Shown one piece after another: positions 23,827-32,517 of a stretch of DNA of 64,000 bases. A model generated the notes under the pieces. The model was not told the DNA's origin. It made no database searches and saw nothing but the letters and a program-made list of their open reading frames with translations. A program made the position numbers and the translations under genes. Origin of the DNA: Caballeronia jiangsuensis (GTDB lineage Bacteria > Pseudomonadota > Gammaproteobacteria > Burkholderiales > Burkholderiaceae); contig JFHF01000025.1 in NCBI GenBank assembly GCA_000648925.1, positions 1 through 64,000 of the forward strand, in the 5' to 3' direction. The number at the start of each line of letters is the position of its first letter. Within the stretch, counting starts at the first letter, position 1.

Positions 23827-25190
23827 GGTTGCGCTTCCTTGTCTCGCACCGCCTCGCGTGGCAGGACGACTGTCAGCACGAAGCCGTTTTCCGGCATTGA
23901 ATCGATGAAGACCCGGCCGCCTAGTGCGTTGGCCCGTTCACGCACGCCGAGCAGGCCGAAGGATTTGCTGCTCGCGGCCGGTAAGGCCGAGGCGCCGATG
24001 CCATCGTCGCCGATGCGGAGCACGCAATTGTCGCCGTCGGCACGCAGCGACAGAGCGACACGGCTCGCATGCGCATGTCGCACGACATTCGTCAGCGCTT
24101 CCTCGATGATACGGAAAATCGCCGTCGCTGCGTCTGCGTTGAACGCAATTTCGCCGGTCTCGACGCTGTGTTCGACGTCGATACCGTGGCGTTGCATGAA
24201 ATCGTCGACAAGCCAGTCGATCGCCGCCTGCAATCCGAGGTCGTCAAGCATGACTGGCCGCTGTTGCGCCGCGATGCGCCTGAGCGAGGCGATATTGCGA
24301 TCGATCAGACCGACCATGTGCTGCAGCTGGCTGCCGACGTCTTCATTCAGCAACGTATGTGTGCCAAGCTGTGCGTGCAGTGCGAACACGTTCATCTTGA
24401 GCGCGCTGAGCGTTTGTCCTAGATCGTCGTGCAGTTCGCGTGCGACCCGGCTTTTTTCCTGCTCGCGAACGTCCTGGAGATTCGCAGAGAGCGCGCGCAA
24501 CTCCTCGCGTGACTGCCTGAGCGCTGCGTCCGCCTTTACGCGCTCGGTCACGTCGCGCAGAATCACCGTGAACAGCTTCTCGTCGTCATCTTCGACCTGC
24601 GCTATCGATGCCTCGATGGGAAACTCCTCCCCGTCGGCGCGCAGTCCGAACAAGACGCGTTGCGGACCCATCTGGCGATCCGAAACCCCGGTTTTGCCGA
24701 ACTGCCGGACCTGATGTTCGTGCGCCGCACGATAGCGCTCGGGGATGAAGCGCGACAGCGGGCCGCCGATGGCGTCGCTTGCGGCACACTGAAAAACACG
24801 CTCCGCCATCGGGTTGAACAGGAGAATGCGCTGCGCCGAATCGATGGTGATGATGGCGTCTGTCGTAGACCGGATGATGCTGTCGAGCCGTGCGTGGCTC
24901 ATGCGTGTTCGATCGACGCTCGACTGCGCGGCGCGTTGCCTGCCAAGGACAACAATGAGGCTCGCGAGCAGTAGGGCGGACACTGCTGCTCCCACTAGCA
25001 GCCACGCGCGCGCTGACGTAGGGATGGTTCCAATGGGGCACATCGAGAGAAGCTGTTGGATGCCAATCCACCACACGCCGAAGAGCGCCGCTCCCGCGAG
25101 GATTCCATATGCAATCATCCGGTTCGAGAAGTCGTGGGAGACGGCCGAACCGTTCGCTTGCGCGGAGCTGTGGCTTGCAATTTTGCTCAT
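23823..25190 (-). CDS. PAS sensor histidine kinase, HisKA_3 type
   Basis: A 455-residue inner-membrane kinase. Two transmembrane helices (about 25-48 and 62-83) flank a short periplasmic loop; a PAS domain follows (about 100-215, LDSIIRSTTDAIITIDSAQR to FTVILRDVTERV); then a coiled linker, the phospho-acceptor helix VARELHDDLGQTLSALKMNV (H254) and a compact HATPase (EEALTNVVRHAHA, IGDDGIGA, SFGLLGVRERA). It is the cognate kinase of the downstream NarL-type regulator. The PAS core has no obvious haem-binding signature, so the signal is unknown. Confidence 0.93.
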   Translation of the reverse strand: MSKIASHSSAQANGSAVSHDFSNRMIAYGILAGAALFGVWWIGIQQLLSMCPIGTIPTSARAWLLVGAAVSALLLASLIVVLGRQRAAQSSVDRTRMSHARLDSIIRSTTDAIITIDSAQRILLFNPMAERVFQCAASDAIGGPLSRFIPERYRAAHEHQVRQFGKTGVSDRQMGPQRVLFGLRADGEEFPIEASIAQVEDDDEKLFTVILRDVTERVKADAALRQSREELRALSANLQDVREQEKSRVARELHDDLGQTLSALKMNVFALHAQLGTHTLLNEDVGSQLQHMVGLIDRNIASLRRIAAQQRPVMLDDLGLQAAIDWLVDDFMQRHGIDVEHSVETGEIAFNADAATAIFRIIEEALTNVVRHAHASRVALSLRADGDNCVLRIGDDGIGASALPAASSKSFGLLGVRERANALGGRVFIDSMPENGFVLTVVLPREAVRDKEAQP

Positions 25191-25335
25191 ATTGGCCTTG
25201 GACGAACGGACATCAGCCGTCCGCGCGTGCTGCCGAAGGACCGCACGTTAAGGAAATGACGAATTCATTATATTTCGAGATCCGCATCTGCGGCACGCGG
25301 AGGGCAAAGGCGTCTGCGCGCGCGGTGCGTTGCGG

Positions 25336-25833
25336 TCACTCGGCCGTTTGCGGCGCACCCTCGTGGCGTTCTGCGCTTTCTTCCGCCTCCCGTCCTGGCA
25401 CGAGCATGACGGGGCAATGCGCGAGCCGCACGAAACGCTCCGCGACGCTGCCCAGTACGAGACGCCGCCAGCCGCGCCGGCCATGCGTACCCATGATGAC
25501 GAGATCGGCGCCGAAGTCCTCCGCGCATTGCAGAATGCGTTGCGCGATGTCATCGCCCGTCAGCTCGACTTCGCTCACGCGCGGCGTACCTTTCACACTT
25601 TCGCGCGCCATGCGCTCCACGGCCTGAGTGCCCAGTCGCTTGCCTTCTTCGAGAAGCGCTTCGCGAATATCAGGGTAAAAGGTTACTGCGGCGTCGTAGG
25701 CGACGGGCTGTAAATCGACGACATAGAGCGGCTGGAGCTCGGCGTCGTTTGCACGCGCGATCTTGATCGCCTCGTCGAACGCGTGTTCGGAAGTGATGCT
25801 GCCATCGATCGGCGCGAGGATTCGCTTGTACAT
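25336..25833 (-). CDS. Universal stress protein, single-domain ATP-binding type
   Basis: A 165-residue UspA-fold protein: start MYKRILAPIDGSITSEHAFD, ATP loop IMGTHGRRGWRRLVLGSVAE, then RFVRLAHCPVMLVPGR and a charged tail. It is very like the gene at 13785-14315 and lies 33 bases downstream of a two-domain Usp gene, repeating the gene order at 13785-15179. It is probably transcribed from the FNR box at 26799. Confidence 0.94.
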   Translation of the reverse strand: MYKRILAPIDGSITSEHAFDEAIKIARANDAELQPLYVVDLQPVAYDAAVTFYPDIREALLEEGKRLGTQAVERMARESVKGTPRVSEVELTGDDIAQRILQCAEDFGADLVIMGTHGRRGWRRLVLGSVAERFVRLAHCPVMLVPGREAEESAERHEGAPQTAE

Positions 25834-25866
25834 GGCGGACTCGTCGAAGTGTGGAAAAAGTTTCGT

Positions 25867-26715
25867 TCAATGCGACATGAGGACAGGCATCGTCATTGAG
25901 CGCAGCATGGATCGCGTAGCGCCCCCGAGCACGACTTCCTGCCAGCGTGCATGGGTGTAACCGCCCATGACGATGAGATTCGCCCCGACGCTTTGCGCAT
26001 CCGAGATCAATAAATCGCCAACGGACGTGTCGGCGGGTTCGTCGATTCCATCGGTTTCACGGACGGTCAGACGCACCCCGAGCCTCGCGAGCGTCGACGC
26101 GATATCCGCGCCGGGGATGCGGGCGCCGGCCTGCTCGCGTCTCATCGCATCGATGCTCACGAGTGTGACTTGCCTGGCTTCGCGCAGGAACGGCAACGCA
26201 TCGTGCACCGCTCGCGTGGCTTCCCGACTGCCATTCCAGGCAACCAGAATGTTGTCGCCCACCGTCGGGAACACGCCCGAATACGGAAGCAGCAGCAGCG
26301 GACGTCCCGCCGTCATGACAAGCGTCTCGGCAAAATGATCGGCGATATAAGTTTCCGGGTCATTCGGATCGTCCTGCCCGGCCATGACAAGATCCGCGCA
26401 CCGTCCGTGTCGGGCGACCTGTTCACGCGCACGCGACCGCTCTTCGATCCAGTCTCCAGAGATTCCAAAGCGGGCGAGACCGGCATGAAAGAGCCGTTCG
26501 AGCGAACGGCAACGCTCCTGACGATGGCTTTCAAGCTTTTCGGACCAGCCGGCGGAGCCTGCCATGACGCCAAAAGCCCGTAATTCCGGCGTGAATACGG
26601 CGTAGACCGCCTCGAGATGTGCTTTGAAGCGTTTTGCGATCGAGAGGGCGCTGTCCAGCCGATACGTGGCGCGCTCACTGGCATCCAGATGGACGACGAT
26701 GCTCCTGTAGCTCAT
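25867..26715 (-). CDS. Universal stress protein, two-domain
   Basis: A 282-residue tandem Usp starting MSYRSIVVHLDASERATYRL, with DLVMAGQDDPNDPETYIADH in the first domain, ILVAWNGSREATRAVHDALP opening the second, and GGATRSMLRSMTMPVLMSH at the end. It is a close paralogue of the gene at 14340-15179. It is the first gene after the FNR-type box at 26799 and precedes a single-domain Usp, together a duplicated module. Confidence 0.93.
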   Translation of the reverse strand: MSYRSIVVHLDASERATYRLDSALSIAKRFKAHLEAVYAVFTPELRAFGVMAGSAGWSEKLESHRQERCRSLERLFHAGLARFGISGDWIEERSRAREQVARHGRCADLVMAGQDDPNDPETYIADHFAETLVMTAGRPLLLLPYSGVFPTVGDNILVAWNGSREATRAVHDALPFLREARQVTLVSIDAMRREQAGARIPGADIASTLARLGVRLTVRETDGIDEPADTSVGDLLISDAQSVGANLIVMGGYTHARWQEVVLGGATRSMLRSMTMPVLMSH

Positions 26716-26798
26716 CGCGGGCTCCTGAAGCGGGTCGCATCGAAAAGCGATGCGTCATTGCGTGAGATCGAGTCTGCGGCCATCACCCCGGATGCCTG

Positions 26799-26812
26799 TT
26801 GACCCAAATCAA
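26799..26812 (-). promoter_or_regulatory. FNR-type box of the Usp pair
   Basis: TTGACCCAAATCAA faces the Usp gene at 26715. On the minus strand CAGACT lies 22 bases beyond, near the -10 position and similar to TAGACT before the other Usp operon. Confidence 0.6.
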
Positions 26813-26845
26813 ACGATTACATCGCGACGTCGATCGCCGCTTGCC

Positions 26846-26886
26846 TTGATCTGGCTCAAGTGCGCGGAGTTTGCTACCAGTAATGT
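26846..26886 (+). promoter_or_regulatory. FNR-type promoter of the PHA synthase gene
   Basis: TTGATCTGGCTCAA (26846-26859) has one mismatch and is followed after exactly 21 bases by TAATGT (26881-26886), about 60 bases before the phaC start. It is 47 bases from the divergent box at 26799. Confidence 0.7.
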
Positions 26887-26944
26887 CGGCGTGTCCGGCG
26901 CGTCAGTGCGTTACGTCCATTAAGCGTTCGATGCTCAGCCAACG

Positions 26945-28708
26945 ATGAAAGCCAATATTCCCGATCTTGTCGCGGGCCACGGTGCTCTCGCCGACACGCA
27001 TGCGAGCCGACCAACCGACCCGTGTCGTGTCGATCTGCCACGCGGCGATGCCGGAATGCGGGCGTTCGATCGCTCGACCCATGCCGTGCTCGCGGCGCTC
27101 ACGTCGGGTCTTTCGCCCGCGTCTCTGAGTCTCGCTTGGCTCGACTGGGCGCTGCATTTCGCGATCTCGCCGGGCAAATGGCTGGAACTGTCGGAACAGG
27201 CCATGAAGGGGCTCGCCGGTGCGGAGCAGCGTTCGGAGGCGGATCCGCGGTTCGGATCAGACAGGTGGGACCGCTGGCCGTTCTCCGCCTATCGGGATGC
27301 GTTTCTACGCGTCGAGCAATGGTGCAGCCAGGCCACGACGGGCGTGCTCGGGGTGGAGCGGCATCACGAAGACGTGATGCGCTTCGCTGTGCGCCAGGTG
27401 CTCGACGCTTTCTCGCCAAGCAATTTCGTGTGGACCAATCCTGCCGTCATCGAAGCGGCCATCCATACGCGTGGCGCCAACTTCGCGAGAGGTGCGCGGC
27501 ATCTACTCGAAGATCTGGAAAATCTTGGCGAGCGTTCGCGCGGACAGCACAAGCGACATGGACCGTTCTCGCCTGGCGTGAATGTCGCCGTCACGCCAGG
27601 CAAGGTCGTATGGCGCAATGCGCTGTGCGAACTGATTCAGTACACGCCTGAGACTTCACAGGTGGCGCGCGAACCGGTGCTAATCGTGCCGTCGTGGATA
27701 ATGAAGTACTACGTGCTCGATCTGCAACCGCATAACTCTCTGATCCGCTTTCTCGTCGATGCGGGCTTCACCGTATTTGCGATATCGTGGCGCAATCCAG
27801 GCAACGAGGCGCGTGATGTCGGCCTGGACGACTACCTGAAGAAAGGTTTGCTCGCAGCACTCGACGAGGTGCGATCGAGAAGCGCAAACGCGCGGGTCCA
27901 CGCGACCGGCTATTGTCTGGGCGGCACGCTGTTGGCGATTGCGGCGGCGGCGCTCGCGCGCGACGGCAAAAGCGCGGGGCTCGCCAGCGTCACATTGCTG
28001 GCAGCGCTGACTGATTTCAGCGAGCCAGGCGAACTCGGCGTTTTCATCGATGCGGGCCAGTTCGCCGCGCTCGATGCTCTCATGTGGGAGCAAGGCTTCC
28101 TTGACGGCGCACAGATGGCTGGTGCCTTTCAACTGCTCAATGCGCGCGATCTGATCTGGTCACGCATGATGAGCGAATACCTCCTGGGTCGGCGATCGAA
28201 ACCGAACGACTTGATGGCCTGGAACGCCGACACGACGCGCATGCCTTACCGCATGCATAGCGAGTATCTCTCGAAGCTGTTTCTTCACAATGACCTCGCC
28301 GAAGGACGCTATTGCGTAGAGGGCGCGCCCGTCGCCTTATCCGACATCGAGCAGCCAACCTTCGTGATCGGCACGGAACGCGACCATGTTTCACCATGGC
28401 GCTCGGTCTACCAGTTACATCTGCTCACGCACAATCCGCTCACTTTCGTGCTGACTTCAGGCGGGCACAACGCGGGCATCGTTTCGGAACCGGGGCACGC
28501 CGGGCGCCATTATCGTAGCGCTACCCGAGCGAAGGGTGCGGCGTACCGCAGCCCCGAGACGTTCCTAACCGAATCTCAGCCTGTGGAAGGCTCCTGGTGG
28601 CCGCTATGGTCGCAATGGCTGCGGGCACTGTCCAGTGGCGAAGTCGATGCACGTTGCATGGGCGCCGGAATCATTGACGCGCCCGGTACGTATGTCCTGG
28701 AACGATGA
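26945..28708 (+). CDS. phaC: Class I poly(3-hydroxyalkanoate) synthase
   Basis: A 587-residue polymerase. The lipase-like box with catalytic cysteine is GYCLGG (C324); downstream, the probable catalytic aspartate lies in GTERDHVSPW and the histidine in TSGGHNAGIV. Upstream, the conserved core begins with FVWTNPAVIEAAIHT and PSWIMKYYVLDL. Class I enzymes polymerise short-chain (R)-3-hydroxyacyl-CoA into storage granules, consuming reducing power, useful when oxygen is absent. phaB and a phasin lie 10 kb away under another FNR promoter; no phaA thiolase is in the window. This may be a second, stress-dedicated PHA synthase. Confidence 0.94.
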   Translation: MKANIPDLVAGHGALADTHASRPTDPCRVDLPRGDAGMRAFDRSTHAVLAALTSGLSPASLSLAWLDWALHFAISPGKWLELSEQAMKGLAGAEQRSEADPRFGSDRWDRWPFSAYRDAFLRVEQWCSQATTGVLGVERHHEDVMRFAVRQVLDAFSPSNFVWTNPAVIEAAIHTRGANFARGARHLLEDLENLGERSRGQHKRHGPFSPGVNVAVTPGKVVWRNALCELIQYTPETSQVAREPVLIVPSWIMKYYVLDLQPHNSLIRFLVDAGFTVFAISWRNPGNEARDVGLDDYLKKGLLAALDEVRSRSANARVHATGYCLGGTLLAIAAAALARDGKSAGLASVTLLAALTDFSEPGELGVFIDAGQFAALDALMWEQGFLDGAQMAGAFQLLNARDLIWSRMMSEYLLGRRSKPNDLMAWNADTTRMPYRMHSEYLSKLFLHNDLAEGRYCVEGAPVALSDIEQPTFVIGTERDHVSPWRSVYQLHLLTHNPLTFVLTSGGHNAGIVSEPGHAGRHYRSATRAKGAAYRSPETFLTESQPVEGSWWPLWSQWLRALSSGEVDARCMGAGIIDAPGTYVLER

Positions 28709-28756
28709 CGGGCCGCACGTTGCGACGATTTTGGAATCACTCTAGGGAGAACCGAC

Positions 28757-28996
28757 ATGTCGCTCAAGGGATCTATCGACGGTAGCGATTGGACCGTCAG
28801 TTGCAGCACTGAGCAAACGCCGCGAGGCATCGAATGCTCAATCAGCGTCGAACAGCGCAACGCCGACGGCGGACGGTTCATGCACCGGTTCAAGCACGCG
28901 CACACTTACAACAACGAGCGCGAGGCCATCCTCGCAGGGCTGCGCGAAGGCATGACGTGGATTCGCCTCAAAGGTTCGAACACGATCAGCGTTTAG
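28757..28996 (+). CDS. Hypothetical protein
   Basis: A 79-residue protein with no recognised family. It looks like a small beta-rich domain (MSLKGSIDGSDWTVSCS, GIECSISVEQR) followed by a helix (EREAILAGLREGMTWIR). A good ribosome site (TAGGGAG) precedes the ATG. It follows phaC by 48 bases, so the two are probably in one operon. Its last 11 bases overlap the 3' end of the convergent kinase-fusion gene. Confidence 0.7.
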   Translation: MSLKGSIDGSDWTVSCSTEQTPRGIECSISVEQRNADGGRFMHRFKHAHTYNNEREAILAGLREGMTWIRLKGSNTISV

Positions 28997-30593
28997 CCCT
29001 TTTGGTCGGTGTTGCTCCACCCTTGAGGTAGCGGATCCGAGCCAGCAGTGGCTGCCAGAATGCACGCTTCTCGAATGCGTCCAGGTCGACGTCCGTCTGA
29101 ATGGTCTCCGTGATCCCTTGCTCGTCGCGATCCAAAGGCTCCGCATTGCAGAGCTGAAGCTCAAGCACGGACACTCCCGCATCGGAAAGCGAGTCTTTAG
29201 AGTGAGCGCGCATGGCGACGCGCGCGATCAAGGTCGTTCTGGGGGCGCAGAAGTCGAGTATCAGCACGGGGATACCTCGCTCGCTCGCAACTTGCATGAA
29301 GCGTTCGCGGTGCGCGCGTCGGAGAAACGTCGCATCGACAATGGCGGCCAGTCCTGCGTCAAGCACGTTGCAGGTCAACTCCAGCAGATGATCGTAATGT
29401 CGGTCAATGGACGTAGGGTCGTACGCTTCGCGAGGGAGCGGCCCGGCCCGCGGCGCAGCGAAAGGTGTCAGGCGCTTGCGCTCAACGTCGCTGACGATCC
29501 GCACCGCGCCGATCATATGCGCGAGTGCAGCGCTTGCCGCGGACTTTCCGGAGCCGGAATAGCCGTGGCACAAGAGGAGAACCGGCGATCCGCCGCACGC
29601 CGCATGTGACGCTGTACGCACGTATCCTCGGGCATCGTCAGTGTGCCGCTTCAAGCTTTCCACCAGCGCTCGTACGAGCGCTCGATATACGACATAGAAG
29701 CGCCACGCCTTGAGTCCGGCATAGTCGCCCGTTGCGTTCAGCCATGCGTTCAGGGCGCGTGCGGCGAGGTCGTCCCGGCCATGCGCTTCGAGGTCCATGA
29801 CGAGGAAGGCCAAATCGCTCGCTACGTCGGTCCATCGCAAGCCTGCGTCGAACTCGATGCAGTCGAAGATCAAGGGCCTCGAACCGTGCAAAACAATGTT
29901 CTGTAAATGGAGATCGCCGTGGCATTCGCGCACGAAACCTTGCGCCCGCCGTTGCTCGAAGTGCGCATCAAGGCGCACTAGCTCCGCCTCGCACCAGTCC
30001 GTGAGATCCTCGGATACGAGCCCCGGCGCGATCGTGCGCAGATCGTTGAGTACCGAGCGAAGCTGACGCGCACAAAAATCGCTCGCCCCGTACGCACGGC
30101 GCGGCGGTGCGCGAGGCGCGCGCTGATGGAAGCTTGCGATCTCTCCTGCCGTGCGCTCGATGGTCTGGCCGTCCAGTGCGCCGGTGTCGATCAGATCCGC
30201 AAAGATTAGCTTGCCATCGAAGCGGCGCATCATCACCGCATGCTCGACCACCACCCCCGCGCCTTTAATTCGAAGCGTACGTGCGCGCCGCACGATCGGG
30301 ACGACACGCAGATAGATCCGCGGCGCGAGCCTTCGGTTGAGGCGGCACTCGTCCTCGCAGGCGCGCGAGCGTGCCGACGCGCGCGAGAAGTCCACGAATC
30401 CAAGATCGACCGGCTTCTTGATCTTGTATGCGAAGCGCCCCGCCAGATAAACGATCGAGATGTGCGTCTCGATTCGCTCGATGCGTCCGGCCGGGTGTGA
30501 ATAGGTTGCGGACCGCTGCATTGCCATGTCTACTGCGCGCAGATGATGCCGTCCCCGGCGGTGCTTGCGTCGTGCCCCGAAGTTTTCGGTCAT
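28986..30593 (-). CDS. APH-like kinase fused to a P-loop kinase
   Basis: A 535-residue two-domain protein. Residues about 30-340 resemble aminoglycoside phosphotransferase/choline kinase folds, with the catalytic loop FVRECHGDLHLQNIVLHGSR and the metal-binding LIFDCIEFDAG. Residues about 345-520 are a P-loop kinase with Walker A LCHGYSGSGKSAASAAL. The combination (COG2187 with COG0645) is widespread, encoded near stress genes, and of unknown substrate; it is not evidence of antibiotic resistance. It converges with the hypothetical gene after phaC. No FNR-type box lies at its start, although the leftward transcript from 31069 could read into it. Confidence 0.88.
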   Translation of the reverse strand: MTENFGARRKHRRGRHHLRAVDMAMQRSATYSHPAGRIERIETHISIVYLAGRFAYKIKKPVDLGFVDFSRASARSRACEDECRLNRRLAPRIYLRVVPIVRRARTLRIKGAGVVVEHAVMMRRFDGKLIFADLIDTGALDGQTIERTAGEIASFHQRAPRAPPRRAYGASDFCARQLRSVLNDLRTIAPGLVSEDLTDWCEAELVRLDAHFEQRRAQGFVRECHGDLHLQNIVLHGSRPLIFDCIEFDAGLRWTDVASDLAFLVMDLEAHGRDDLAARALNAWLNATGDYAGLKAWRFYVVYRALVRALVESLKRHTDDARGYVRTASHAACGGSPVLLLCHGYSGSGKSAASAALAHMIGAVRIVSDVERKRLTPFAAPRAGPLPREAYDPTSIDRHYDHLLELTCNVLDAGLAAIVDATFLRRAHRERFMQVASERGIPVLILDFCAPRTTLIARVAMRAHSKDSLSDAGVSVLELQLCNAEPLDRDEQGITETIQTDVDLDAFEKRAFWQPLLARIRYLKGGATPTKRAKR

Positions 30594-30597
30594 AGCG

Positions 30598-31005
30598 TCA
30601 ATGAGAGCGCGTCGGCGCGTCTGGGTGTTCTAATTCCGTTGCCTTCAGTGCATTGTTGGCGGCATCACGGTCCGCCTTGCGGTTGATGCGGGCGTTGGCA
30701 ACTTCTTCCTTGTAGTGCGCGTTGGCCTCGGATACGGCAGTGCGCTGTTCTCGTTTGGAGAGCTGCTTCGACGCACGGTACTCGGCGTTCGCCTGAGCGT
30801 CGGCGTTGCGCCTCGCGACGAACGGGTCCGTGCTTTCCGGTGTCACCATCCGATGCTCTCTCGACGCCGCGTCCGGCGCATCGGGCTGTGCCGTTGCATA
30901 AGAAGGCCAGCATGCGAAGCCTATCGAGGCAAGCGCAATTGCCGCACCCGGAGCGTGGCGAAGGCGGCGGATCCGATACAACCTGCCAAATGGGTGCGAA
31001 ATCAT
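30598..31005 (-). CDS. Hypothetical exported protein
   Basis: A 135-residue protein with a signal peptide (PGAAIALASIGFACWPSYATA) and a highly charged, alanine-rich helical mature part (NADAQANAEYRASKQLSKRE, then VANARINRKADRD). It resembles small periplasmic helical proteins of Burkholderiales with no known role. I start at ATG 31005, preceded by GGAGAAGAAGGA. The FNR-type box at 31069 faces it, and the kinase fusion gene follows 4 bases downstream, so they may be co-transcribed. Confidence 0.72.
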   Translation of the reverse strand: MISHPFGRLYRIRRLRHAPGAAIALASIGFACWPSYATAQPDAPDAASREHRMVTPESTDPFVARRNADAQANAEYRASKQLSKREQRTAVSEANAHYKEEVANARINRKADRDAANNALKATELEHPDAPTRSH

Positions 31006-31040
31006 TCCTTCTTCTCCGCAAGACATTTCGATGGAAGACG

Positions 31041-31082
31041 ACTGTGCGCGTGGAAGCGGTGCTTTCGTTTGACTCAGGTCAA
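31041..31082 (-). promoter_or_regulatory. FNR-type promoter of the exported-protein gene
   Basis: TTGACTCAGGTCAA (31069-31082) is followed on the minus strand after 22 bases by CACAGT (31046-31041). Confidence 0.55.
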
Positions 31083-31106
31083 CATCACGGCGGAGTCGAA
31101 GATCGG

Positions 31107-31120
31107 TTGACTCACGTCAA
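31107..31120 (+). promoter_or_regulatory. FNR-type box of the lipocalin gene
   Basis: TTGACTCACGTCAA lies 67 bases before the lipocalin start and 38 bases from the divergent box at 31069. The hexamer at the expected -10 (CAGCAT) is weak. Confidence 0.6.
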
Positions 31121-31186
31121 GCTGACCGTGCCAAGCTGACGCCAGCATGGTCCGAATCAATCGAGGATTGCCTTTACGAGGGTTGG

Positions 31187-31774
31187 ATGAAACGATTTTT
31201 TCGTGGCGTGCTGATCAGCGTGATCGCCTTGGGTGTGTTCGGATGCGTTGACGCACCCGTCAACCGGAACCCGCACGCGGACGACATTCTCGTACCGGTG
31301 CCCGTGGATCTGCCGCGCTACATGGGTCGCTGGTATGTAATCGCGAACGTGCCGATGGTGGATGAGCGTGATTACGTGGCAAGCTGCGCCGTGTGGACCT
31401 TGCGCCCGGACGGGCAGATCGAGGATGCCGTCGTTGGCCGCAAACACGGCTTCGATCAACCTGAAACAGGCACCACGTTCATCGCGAAGCCCGGGCACGG
31501 CACGCAAAATTCGGTTTGGCGGGTGCGTCCCTTGTGGCCATTCGAATTCATCGTGCTCACGGTGTATGTCGACCCGGATTATCAGTACACGGTTCGTGCA
31601 ACACCGGACAAGGAGTTCGTCTGGGTACTCTCGCGTCGCCCCGACATGAGCGCAGAGGCGTATCAGTCTCTGCTCGCGAGGCTCGATCAAATGGGCTTCG
31701 ACACGCCACGCTTCAAAAGAGTGGTGCAGTTTCCCGAGCAAATCGGCCAGCCCGGCTTCCACGCCGTGCGTTAA
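31187..31774 (+). CDS. Outer-membrane lipocalin (Blc-like)
   Basis: A 195-residue lipoprotein with a clear lipobox (VLISVIALGVFGC, Cys 20) and the lipocalin GxW signature YMGRWYVIANVP. Later strands include SVWRVRPLWPFEFIVLTVYV and the C-terminal helix SAEAYQSLLARLDQMGFDT. Bacterial lipocalins of this type bind lysophospholipids or fatty acids and are stress-induced, fitting the BON proteins and acyltransferase of the same cluster. The gene is monocistronic downstream of an FNR-type box. Confidence 0.92.
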   Translation: MKRFFRGVLISVIALGVFGCVDAPVNRNPHADDILVPVPVDLPRYMGRWYVIANVPMVDERDYVASCAVWTLRPDGQIEDAVVGRKHGFDQPETGTTFIAKPGHGTQNSVWRVRPLWPFEFIVLTVYVDPDYQYTVRATPDKEFVWVLSRRPDMSAEAYQSLLARLDQMGFDTPRFKRVVQFPEQIGQPGFHAVR

Positions 31775-31993
31775 AGCTTGCCCGGGAGAAGGCTATCGGC
31801 CGATACGCGTGTAGGTTCTTCCCTACAGATTCGGCCGCGCGCTCACATCATCTTCCGCCGTTCCTGATTGGATTTGCCCTCTGACTCGCCGATACTGAGA
31901 TCACACGAGGCGCACGCATCACCCCGAACATCGGGCCCAACGCCTTGACTGCACCGCCCGATCCGGGCGCCCTTCACGGTAGAGGAGTCGAAA

Positions 31994-32419
31994 ATGGCCA
32001 GCCAGCGATTTCTGTCGAGACAAGAGATCTTCGACCGTGCAGTCGATCATCTGTTCACGCAGCGTAGCGCCGCCCTGTTGCCCCGTGGTGGCGCAGCTTA
32101 TCGCGGCGGATGCGGCGGATGTCCGATCGGCAGTTTCATCCGCCCGGCCGACTACGCGAGTGTGATCGAAGGTGTGCCGGTGCGCTTTCTCGATCCGGAT
32201 GTGCCCGGGCGGCCGGACTATATGGAGCTCGGTCTGGCAGCGTTGCGCCGTGCGCTGAGGCGGGCTCGCATCGACGTAGACGATTCGTGCACTGTCGCGC
32301 TTCTCAGCTGCCTGCAGAATGTGCATGACGTCTTCGGCGTGTGGGAGTGGCGCGAACGACTCGTGTCCATCGCCCGCCAGTTCCAGCTGACCTGCGTGTT
32401 CCTCGACAAAGCTGCCTGA
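31994..32419 (+). CDS. Hypothetical protein with a CGGCP motif
   Basis: A 141-residue soluble protein, not recognised. Its distinctive feature is a glycine-cysteine motif at about 37-46 (YRGGCGGCPIGSFIRPADY), reminiscent of metal-binding or redox turns, followed by helices (LGLAALRRALRRARIDVDD and VFGVWEWRERLVSIARQF). Two more cysteines occur later. ATG 31994 is preceded by AGAGGAGTCG. No FNR box lies directly upstream. Confidence 0.75.
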   Translation: MASQRFLSRQEIFDRAVDHLFTQRSAALLPRGGAAYRGGCGGCPIGSFIRPADYASVIEGVPVRFLDPDVPGRPDYMELGLAALRRALRRARIDVDDSCTVALLSCLQNVHDVFGVWEWRERLVSIARQFQLTCVFLDKAA

Positions 32420-32437
32420 GCCCCCGGTTGCATCGCC

Positions 32438-32451
32438 TTGATGTGCATCAA
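32438..32451 (+). promoter_or_regulatory. Perfect FNR-type palindrome before the mgtA remnant
   Basis: TTGATGTGCATCAA is a full-symmetry FNR dyad 66 bases before the mgtA remnant start. It now drives a broken gene and possibly the downstream ABC genes. Confidence 0.7.
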
Positions 32452-32517
32452 TCGTGAAGTGCTGGGTAATGCGACGCTTGCCGTGCTCGCACACGGTGCG
32501 TGTCATTGGACGCAAAC

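Noticed and set aside
28986..30593. Aminoglycoside resistance gene
   Set aside because: The kinase fold is related, but the fusion with a P-loop kinase and the stress-locus setting do not support a resistance role.
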